DNA of 64,000 nucleotides from JAFGDH01 sp964447525 (GTDB taxonomy: Archaea; Aenigmatarchaeota; Aenigmatarchaeia; QMZP01; QMZT01). The DNA is taken from assembly GCA_964447525.1 (NCBI GenBank), contig CAYUSU010000001.1, forward strand, positions 48,592 to 112,591, in the 5' to 3' direction. Position 1 is the first letter of the stretch, and each line of letters opens with the position of its first letter. Made by a program: the position numbers and the translations under genes. Below the pieces are notes generated by a model. The model was not told the DNA's origin. It did not search any database and saw only the letters and a list, made by a program, of their open reading frames with translations. Shown piece by piece: positions 61,001 to 64,000 of the stretch.

Positions 61001-64000
61001 GGAGCAAAGTGCTGCCCGGTTCGGAGTTGCTTATGTTCACGTCGGAATCATTACCTGTGTAATGTCCTATGTCCACGTTCGATTCCTGTAAGGTCGGGCC
61101 GGAATAATTGCTCGTGTTGAAATAGTTCGCCGGCTCACCGTTCTTTATCTCGAACTTGTATTCATTGGGTCCGATGTCTTCACCTGTGAAATCATGGACA
61201 ATTATGTAGCATGTTTGGTCAATGATCCCGGTCGGATTGGAGAGTACGTGGGTTCCCTTGTATATCCAGCCGTTACTGTCCAGCTTATCTATATACAATG
61301 AACAATTGATCACGTCGGAGTCAGAGTCGTTTACCTGGGTGCTGTAATTGTACGATCTCGTCCAGCCGTCCGCCGCCGGTGTCACTACTATGCTCGTGAG
61401 GCTACCATTGAGGTTCTCGAGCCAGAACCAGTTGCTAAGGATGGTGGAATTATCGTCGAAATCTTCCCTAGTTGAGTTAAGTTCGATCGTCCAGTTACCC
61501 TCTTTCATGTCGCTGGAATCCCACGTGCAGTTGTAATAGCCGGATGGGGATGATTCGTTGTTTACCGGGGTACAGTCATATTCGCTTCCGTTCGGGGCAG
61601 TTAAATGGATGGTCGTGTAAGACCCTGAGATCATTCCCTCAGAGGAGCAGTCTGAACTCGTGTTGAAACGGAATGTGATGTTTTGCGTCACGTTGAATAT
61701 CTGCTGGTAATAGGGAGTGATTATGTCGTTCTTCAGCTGACCGTAAACCGTGAACAGCCTGGCAGATCCGGTCATGTTCTTGTCGAAATAACATGTATCA
61801 TTGAACGTCCCTCCTATCCAGTACTGGTCGCCATAGCTATGAGAACAGTTCGGATCGAAATTAAGCCTGAGCCTGGAATCGGAAGCTGTATTATTTGTAT
61901 AAAGCGTGTTGTAATTCGTTCCGTCCGTTGTCACGTAATATCTTCCTGACACCCCGTTTCCAACTCCAACGTTGCTCCTATCTGAATCGTTCACCTCGAA
62001 CAGGAATAGCCCTGTATTGACACCCTCCCTGCTGATGTCGAGACCGTAACCTGATTTGTAAGTGACTGTAACGTTGTCCTTCTTTATGGTGAAGTTCTGT
62101 GGTAATATGTCGTCGGTGAAGTTGTACGAATCCGAAGCGTTGAACATATACTGGCTGTTAGTCCCGGAAGGGGTTATGTCGGAACAACCGTAATCGGATT
62201 TCTGGAATGTGTATGTCTGGTAGTTGAGACCCTGGCATGTCTGCTGTCCGAGGAGTTCCCAGTTGCTGGAGGGGTTTTGCCTGTACCATAAGTATACTGT
62301 AACGTTGTCCCCGTCCCTGTCCCTGCAGTTGATCTGGAAGGTGTGGGTTTCGCCCCAACCACCGTCGGAGGTGGCGTAATAATTCGGGGACTGTATCTCC
62401 GGAGCGGTCGTGAGTGTGAATCTGTTATAACCGGTGATATTGACCGGGTAATAATACTGGTTTATTATCCTAGCAATGATGTTGTAGGTCTTAGTGGCAC
62501 GACTGCTTGAATCCAGGGTGTAATTGTACGTCCCGTTGTTCCAGTCGTATATATTAGTCCCAGGGATTGTATAGGTGGACGCCCCGTCTGTTGTATTATA
62601 TACCAAGGTTTTCGAATCCACATTCTCTACGTATTGCGTGATACAATCATCTTCGTAAACAGTGAACCACGTCGGTATCGGGTCACCCTGCGGGAATGTC
62701 TGCCCGGTCGGGTAATCTATCGTCCCGTTCAGGGGAGCATGTAATGTTATGTTGTACACCGAGGAATTGGTGTCCTTGTAAGCGTCGTTTCCCAGAAGAC
62801 CAAATTTCCAGTACTGAACACCGACATCATAAGGACAACCAGGGTTGAAAGAATAATTTATGTAGCCCTCATCCTGTGTCGTGACGTCATTCTCCTCCTC
62901 ATAATCGGTTCCATTTCTGGTTATCCATATCTTCCCGTTAGCTTCACCTCCCGAAAGGTTCCTGTTCTGGTCTATGTCTTCGACCTTTACCGAAAGCACC
63001 AGAGACGCCGACCCGTTCCTGTCAAGGTCCTGCCCGGTTCCGTAATAATAATATATCTTCATGTCGTCCTTCTCTATCGTGTAGTTGTATCCGTATATCT
63101 CGTCGGAGTATTCCGCTCCCCCGAAGGTCGGGAGGTCCTCGTTGTCCGTGCAGTTGAACTTGAATGACCAGTTGCCAAGGCTGGCGGGAGCGGTGTAAGT
63201 CCCGGAATCTTCTATGTATATCAGGGTGTTGTTGCAGTTCGAGGAGCATGACTTCGTGTTTACGTCCGTCCATGCTCCCCACCCGGATCCAGGGGTGAAC
63301 TTCCTCTTCCACAGCGTCACCGATACGGAATCGCCGTCATCATCCGTCACATTTACGGTGAAGTTCCATGTTTCCGACCACGAACCGGTGTTGTCCCCGT
63401 TCTGGCTGGAGTTGACAACCGGAGCATTCAGTATCGGTTCGGTTTCTATGAAGAATCCGGTTGTTCCTCCCAAGTAATTCTGGGTCTTGTTGTCGCTGTT
63501 GTAATATTGCTTGCCGGAAGTGATCCAGAAATCATATCCCCTCGCCGGCATCTGGCCGGGGTTGGCGGACGTGTTGAAGGTGCAGTTGTATATCCCGTTC
63601 CCTTCTTCCTGTATTCCCGTGCATGTGAAGGTCTCGGATGTATATTCGCTTTCCATGGAGATGTTGATGTCTGTCACGCCGGTTATGTTCCTGCCGCAGG
63701 AATCGTAGAGCCTGAACTGTATGGTGATGTTGTCCCCCCTGGTGTGCTCGGTACCGAGAGGAGAGAGTATCTCCGTGTTTATGTTCTCCTTGATCGTGAC
63801 GTTGAAAGTGGTTGCGTTGAGGTCCTGGTAATACGAATCAGTGGTTCCTGCAATCCATTCCCAGTTGCCGGCAGAATAGTTGCAGTCCGGGTTGAAATAG
63901 TAGTTGGAATAACCGCTCGTGTTGGTCGCGTTCTTCAGTCCGGCGGCCATGCTGGTGAGATTATGATTGACCCAGAAGGTCACGTTGGCATTGGGTGCGG
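44943..64000 (-). CDS. Giant surface protein fused to a HerA/FtsK-like ATPase; N-terminus beyond the window
   Basis: One uninterrupted frame of at least 6,350 residues, open at the right edge. From the N-terminal side it has: 11 repeat units of about 340 residues (52.7-64 kb); Big/Ig and NEW3-like domains (47.0-52.7 kb); a Ca-binding-like CGDGRCDTDYGESTASC loop and a Gly/Ala/Pro hinge (46.8-47.0 kb); two juxtamembrane beta domains; and a transmembrane helix (about 46.06-46.13 kb). A basic KKKKK stop-transfer stretch follows. The cytosolic ATPase has Walker A GATGAGKS (45858-45881), Walker B LLLVYDEVH (about 45480-45512), and HerA-like GIGVFMISQV and RANIATEIQLR. It ends in a helical hairpin. 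Sequons are dense outside and absent from the ATPase part. Confidence 0.9.
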   Translation of the reverse strand, partial: APNANVTFWVNHNLTSMAAGLKNATNTSGYSNYYFNPDCNYSAGNWEWIAGTTDSYYQDLNATTFNVTIKENINTEILSPLGTEHTRGDNITIQFRLYDSCGRNITGVTDINISMESEYTSETFTCTGIQEEGNGIYNCTFNTSANPGQMPARGYDFWITSGKQYYNSDNKTQNYLGGTTGFFIETEPILNAPVVNSSQNGDNTGSWSETWNFTVNVTDDDGDSVSVTLWKRKFTPGSGWGAWTDVNTKSCSSNCNNTLIYIEDSGTYTAPASLGNWSFKFNCTDNEDLPTFGGAEYSDEIYGYNYTIEKDDMKIYYYYGTGQDLDRNGSASLVLSVKVEDIDQNRNLSGGEANGKIWITRNGTDYEEENDVTTQDEGYINYSFNPGCPYDVGVQYWKFGLLGNDAYKDTNSSVYNITLHAPLNGTIDYPTGQTFPQGDPIPTWFTVYEDDCITQYVENVDSKTLVYNTTDGASTYTIPGTNIYDWNNGTYNYTLDSSSRATKTYNIIARIINQYYYPVNITGYNRFTLTTAPEIQSPNYYATSDGGWGETHTFQINCRDRDGDNVTVYLWYRQNPSSNWELLGQQTCQGLNYQTYTFQKSDYGCSDITPSGTNSQYMFNASDSYNFTDDILPQNFTIKKDNVTVTYKSGYGLDISREGVNTGLFLFEVNDSDRSNVGVGNGVSGRYYVTTDGTNYNTLYTNNTASDSRLRLNFDPNCSHSYGDQYWIGGTFNDTCYFDKNMTGSARLFTVYGQLKNDIITPYYQQIFNVTQNITFRFNTSSDCSSEGMISGSYTTIHLTAPNGSEYDCTPVNNESSPSGYYNCTWDSSDMKEGNWTIELNSTREDFDDNSTILSNWFWLENLNGSLTSIVVTPAADGWTRSYNYSTQVNDSDSDVINCSLYIDKLDSNGWIYKGTHVLSNPTGIIDQTCYIIVHDFTGEDIGPNEYKFEIKNGEPANYFNTSNYSGPTLQESNVDIGHYTGNDSDVNISNSEPGSTLLLSVEVNDTDNLTFAPNVNTTFWVYYNGTEMAPGVENQTNSTGIADYYFNPNCNYYPGEWVWYAGTVDSYYEDKNTSNLTVRMIETLNTHVLYPSGEEILRGSNLTIQFKINDSCGRNVTGLTNINITMVSELTSDVFSCSNVMEEGNGIYNCTFNTSVNPGQMPARGYDFWISTSEQYYNSDNETQNYVAGTSGFFIETEPILTNPRLNTTAYDGDDGPNGSWSESRYFSFRITDEDNDQVTIKLWKSHWNESASDWGSWAEVGTAYCNSDCNNSLLYVNESGGTGSPYQPPLDLGTWRYKFNATDDQTYPQVGGAAYSDQTGEFNYTVEKDDMLIYYYAGHNETIWRNSTDTVVLSTKTHSIDQNNNKSSVDSKLWITKNHTDFEWVIDIPSVTGGFVNYTFDPNGACDYDVGIQKWKMGSVDNVEYKDQNSSEFNITIITLLNSTITSPAGEPYERGQDVPINFTAFDECGNGVTGATAKIFLDSDDDFYIVTSGITDHGDGNYSYDWSTILPDKDLSPEYNITVEVSKTYYATYNATKTSAFSLGLGPELQLPSILSGDGWGESWSFRVQVRDEEGDEFNVSLWKRFNSSSPWEHIETKNLTTASWQYVTFTSTSYFDCADVNLDEYSQFKFNISDQWDLGEETTPADFTINKDNVSIELVAGDVFDIDREGTSPELLAIIINDTDRGGTPGVGTNTSGIFYITTNNSEYDTFYYNDTASDSILRYTYDPNCTYSYGPQKWIAGTYNDSCYHSKNSTVYGFNVIGQLKNNIILPTYQQIFNVTQNVTIRFNTTTDCSAEASLPVDARSIRLNAPNGTWYSCTPVNNESSPSGYYNCTWDSSDMKEGNWTIELNSSKGYFNANSTTLSDWFWLENLNATLASPSVVPSQDGWTMLYNYTINVTDPDSDVINCSLYIDKLDGNGWIYKGTHVLTDPTGVKGQICSITVHDFTGEDIGGNEYLFEIKNGEPANYYNTTNYSGPVLEESNVSIIYVAGNNSYVNISDSNPGSIRVLSLRVNDTDNASFPSGVNTTVWIMFNDTHYDGGNFTQTLSEGYMNISFNPTCSYLPGYRGWIGGTTDSYYENENMTNLFINIIGDLNNTVSQPDGEVFLRNSNVTINVTLTDLCGNNLTNASSNISLRMESVKTGNSTSCDDIIELGNGSYSCTFNTSGMAAQYYNVIMNTSRDFHNSQTLNKTNAFFIETIPVLYGENVTASGDGGWGEDWTFTVNATDEDGDTLTVYLWVNKSLGWDLAASNSTVVGENVTVSFLKSNYFAGGDVGTRQFKFNVTDDPNDPLPGGNTRSDETNITNFTLDKDDIAAVLTTGDGEIVDRTSPDLEFKVTFWDVDKVPNVTIGNGRTGRFWWTNDNVTWHQSGLKTTYQGAITLTESDVGVDCTYTIGPQQWFAGTVNNVFYKDINSSVFDWTIVTDNLSVGIEMPDYESYLAGIDPIPMRGNVTDDCGLVTGATVVFRVPEIPYTCSPTTQEGTGWYNCTIPSSHHSGWSTQFYNVSMEAQKTFYNGTTKVKEDAFYLATRPQFSGLSVLSEEGSSTGGWGEDWTFSVNVRDQDGNNITVYLWINRTGVWELYNQTVLTASDYTPVIFENIDFVCSDLNSLTQRTLQFKFNASDDWGYNASVGSTFTIERDDVNIDYVSGIGEKVDREGSDTSMFRLNVLDLDRDLTPVGSGVNAIFYVETDGSTYDWGNTTVTDADSNITYNFDPNCSYGVGFQNWKGGTFNDSCYMDNVPDPGSYLVNITGQLKNFLELPAQNNVTPVGNNLTLRANITSECMDLQPNATVSIEIISPSNISETCSVINESYSNGTRTGWYNCTVDTSMTFYEGGWWDARVNSSKLYYYGNTTKWDERFYLNNTPPEVGNFTVSPGEDGWGITYTYTADIWDLQKDNVTCSLFVKTANYGGAWMQKNSTVVYGGRDTCNLTVSDFECGDIGTNNYYLFMIDDGTDLNLFNTTNVSGPNITVESISISYVSGNDTWVNRSGNQNRLLMVQVNDTDKNITAPVGVNISFWITLDASNPGSWYSPYFNQTVSGGDVYYYFDPGCAPFYTVGVHKWISGVTDSCYQNLNISENMTVKIKGDLRNEILTSPPSAQAGEQILRGNNVTIQGEIQSDCDGDYISDANVTFKLYNEMYGNSYTWNYTNEGGGLYQMKRDSSDMKARWYTSIMNSSRGWYNPNETQLDQHFFIETEPILYNSSIIVNPGGWGEIFPFEVTVTDEDLDNVTLRLYRVCIQDCTGEMSWSMKNSTILEGPLNQSVVLSMNFDMIGCPAIGTWQYKFEVTDDRGYDDSTENMTDKNFTVDKDDVTLAPFSGHDNPDVWRNGTASTLLSLIATDSDKNETMENGNAKFWVTMNASDPDDWDIGQVSGVNGSGGYMNLNFLSPGETPIGECNYSVGIHRWKGGVFEDTCYKDTNSTEYNVTVNSDLRPKIFYPKGVGFIRGDPVPMMGWLEDDCSGELGWIENATTIYMMKRNTNIRYCKPGEPTTMDWDENLGWYNCTWDSTQQQRYWWNLTMLVSKQFYGNNQTLYVDSFFLGEVPVLTYPSIYPTKEGWGRNYTFSVMFRDDDYNFNNLTTWHSLNNATWEMINWTNISGRGEVFQYSQKFTCADSQPAPGMVNYYKFHTVDPFNFSDETSPLTFNLTEDNVTLAKSSTSNDTVRRIGNDQALFNFTIYDSDWGSFPGAYPDGASGVIWVTENGADFNLSYQCLSSDGACIKYYDPNCTSDVGIQYWRGGTNDSCYEYENTSNFGLTVYGQLYDNIINPVNSIILNRNTTVYFNATVNDECSNEVNDTTVEWYDNIWTNLATGYNTTWFIPYNYELGPEVIHANTTRQYFDQNTNSTNVVIYGWSELDMILPENESSYMAGPTISVKCHVRDANTLVNLENYTVNLYYDGNLTDTMNTSSNGNATFYWSTNRLPGLHNLTCAIGNDSEKYYNASTPNMTTWIMITRPLVIKQISVSDPTIHRNDTCIRCDPFTTNITVKIEDAGLEVAIENATVNFYNSTNWLGNCTTNSTGWCQDPFTYNPHETITPGVKTIYINATKPSTNEDSITNTTNVNVNGVLIVNITIPSNGTNYGKGDNIHFKADVWDENGNNWNGIETVEWYNESLFLTQTTAGQEELYDSSGQQTGNRNMTAQSSRSFYDTGEDSVIVVITGWADVIWSAPPDESIIQYPYSFLRTCLVQDYISGAGVEGYDVNFSYWNQSSSSWVYNGTYQTNSSGYANATWYPLDKGNVTFACNITDDLGKLYTARTPSDQAKIWVKDLVAPVIHNSSILPNQSIEAWLDYINISAYVTDDYGIPANGVWANIALPNGSYENLTLTNQGNNTYRSEYLPKSDGTYNVTIYAKDMAPEYNTNSSFAGYIYVWGKVTGFVNQTEEIEAINITQTQGFVFNLTINFTNNGPAYAYNVNVTVYDDRDPHVIIPNETYHDCGNMTPNSNCSWTVELTVQAKTPPGLIRLYGNATWMNPDRTWNSTTNMTNVIVISNPVLNIAELFVNKTLPHDKETYIGNITIVSQGNDGLTFITVALIGGNLSTQCPGCDIDIVPYSYDYLAAGDNFTTDITVDVPAGQDPGLYWTFIRATPSNANFDQATMNLNVSLNSSWVFTPPTFGTLLTPPNTAGEVGLINITNIGNVDLTFRIYEQGNGTDMVLENPSFFTLSKQAKRSVNVTYTVSPSKTADLYYVNLLIRDDTSLANPSENSTDMFLNVTDIPPTIEDINVTPQVFEIIFENVTINATIKDNFDVDYAWINVSRIVSANFTNASKVIHNAASDQGFNYTEDMNVSGSLQNFNVTVYNSNSNTTVYVNLTVNGLMISSNQSVVNLSNFTIDAVMSGANFTVPDNQTINITVFNVSGDLISWNYTMWLDYSVITYSGETPFIKLMSRNGSFFNTTYNTNVSGQYSLKICANDTLSLYSCSSPVYLTAAGETPVSISPNVSSVNITNITIYNGENASILFNLSNTGYARAYNLTTNVTLPTGWISIPEDFTFGTLLRNTTINDTVKITVVNGTPPGLYYVNLIANWTNLNGSNGSGMETINFTVLPNPIIEIVESNVTMITASGLTKNVSFTIRSAGNSNVTNIQFICQNGTVCQNFTWWFSPPTIAALPSGWTNPVYLSITVPDMFPAGNYNGTLNVSADGTDDTADIYVKIPVNLSWDQSPSDINVDVVQGTSGNLGMIMIQNVGNVLILLNIIEYGLIAPLITPNMTDMTIGIGDTDYIGINYTAPSFDTFRSYHGYIRTQNYTADPTTRETSITMNIHPLFVNILQPTQSSPYLKVSPGENITTNVSVVYSNSNVTFGLLWNVTLSNETFSTTANINSYSYYAPGGYWIVNFTAPNISKERGYDLTVNAIYPIYGISLTDKEQKAIIYIDETPPNVDIDMADRVPVNDTAWIKVNVTDAGGAQNATITILTPSNYTTNANMTFVSKTGDLYVFEFNYTNTSESGMYFVNVTACDLSGNCNTSNKTFEIYPAVFFAGKSIDISPVTNDAVDINFLLYGNLTSGLLFFNISTDPSDGTYNETIDARNYDIVANVWNESVQLLGSPLFQNMYNPILFGNLPTQYLGSGALRGFAINNSFNYTMAKLILDYSAYQSASVTSLGIYHCEVDWYTNNSIQLLNICNDTWDRTNVSEIIINTTDSTLIYNTTDLDGIYILAQFICGDGRCDTDYGESTASCPQDCPTGPGQEEEPGTGGGPTGAGAGTGAGAGAAIAPPPSQAGAAAVPVEIKSTLIFVTLKPGEHEIHSIDITNNLGSDVEVVATVEGNVWELVQIEQPVFTVEGKSTNVVKVKLYALPTTQEGIYTGDIIMRVKDRNITHVTPVTIKIEKPPEPLMDVEVKTLTKSVEPGGNLKFEVTLLNMGPTATVEDIVVNYEVRGLESETLIIKNTETLAVESVKSFTKKIFIPEETPQDRYVVEVNVSYWYGRKSAYAVDSFDVLRIPAPVQLLRTIFMSWITYAIAFIAIPALYFGRRFWIMYRLKKKKKTKYIFPLDIKKLPQKSPHSVPIGKIAETDVNAFFDTRALMMHSIAAGATGAGKSVSAMVITEELLKRKVPIIVFDPTAQWTGFIKRCTDKRMFDLYPKFGINPDDATGFKTNIILVTDPNMEVDIQKYRKPGEITVFVMNKLEPKYLDSFVRKTINAVFKASLPEEKELKLLLVYDEVHRLLPKYGGKGGYVAIERACREFRKWGIGVFMISQVLMDFRGAIRANIATEIQLRTKYEGDIDRVKQKYGMDYASKVVKLTTGTCLIQNPAYNEGKPYFVALRPLLHDTGRLTDKEIQNYVEVNEVIEKIDKMVESMKARNVDTTDIELELNLAKDKMKSGQFDMAKSYTDTLKNRLNMK
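52680..64000 (-). repeat. Higher-order protein repeat array, 11 units of about 1 kb in a three-unit period
   Basis: Each unit has three parts. The first has a Cys pair (FDPNCSYxxGxQxWxGGTxNDSCY). The second is a Big-like segment (YNCTxDxSxM). The third opens with GxW then (T/S)xxVxDxDxD. The third-part signatures recur in the order SWSE, GWGE, GWT, then repeat, so every third unit is most alike. Long DNA matches are found 3,042 nt apart (58462-58529 with 61504-61571, 68 bp; 58236-58280 with 61278-61322, 45 bp). Confidence 0.8.

Noticed and set aside
52680..64000. Repeat array as a CRISPR or non-coding satellite
   Set aside because: The period is about 1 kb with a 3-kb higher order, the reading frame is preserved throughout, and similarity is stronger at protein than DNA level.

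Overview
The window is archaeal. The evidence is two class III (QxSAMEY-type) pilin signal peptides, Pth2, prefoldin alpha, ADP-forming acyl-CoA synthetase, a pyruvate:ferredoxin oxidoreductase of separate subunits, Mbh/Mrp-type membrane subunits, TATA boxes about 25-30 nt before start codons (many leaderless), and ribosome-binding sites of the GTGAT/GGTGAT type. The pilin signal peptide, the paired TadC-like proteins and the very large sequon-rich surface proteins resemble what is common in DPANN-type archaea. That placement is an inference. No rRNA, tRNA, CRISPR array, integrase or transposase was recognised.

Region 1 (1-16.4 kb) is housekeeping and energy metabolism. A membrane-antiporter module ordered like MbhD-E-F-G-H runs off the left edge. 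It is followed by prefoldin, Pth2, two near-identical pilins, two TadC/GspF-like membrane proteins, a zinc-ribbon/Hsp20-like protein, a NYN nuclease, a HypC operon, an ornithine-carbamoyltransferase-family enzyme, divergent ACD alpha/beta genes, a membrane DUF457-like protein, porC-X-porD and pyrG. Three translation-start oddities lie here: a likely AUA start, a likely AUU start, and a 19-codon leader ORF overlapping the pyrG start.

Region 2 (16.4-25.9 kb) encodes surface proteins: an 865-residue anchored beta-domain protein, a small Cys-repeat protein, and a four-gene plus-strand operon (HTH regulator, LamG adhesin, two anchored proteins) behind an 18-bp palindrome.

Region 3 (25.9-64 kb, all minus strand) is the remarkable part. 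A protein of more than 6,350 residues has an ectodomain built from three-unit higher-order repeats, one transmembrane segment and a cytosolic HerA/FtsK-like ATPase. It heads an operon with a cytosolic coiled-coil protein and a second, 1,971-residue surface protein; the last two share a short C-terminal-type helical motif. Next come an HTH-like protein and a MinD/ParA ATPase. Last is a tightly overlapped operon of six headless coiled-coil proteins (about 3,200 residues), with its own distinctive promoter and leader. A working hypothesis is an envelope-spanning attachment or transfer apparatus: giant surface fibres directly coupled to a cytosolic ATPase, an intracellular coiled-coil scaffold, and a MinD-type positioning ATPase. 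The gene structure is visible in the sequence; the assembled machine is an inference.
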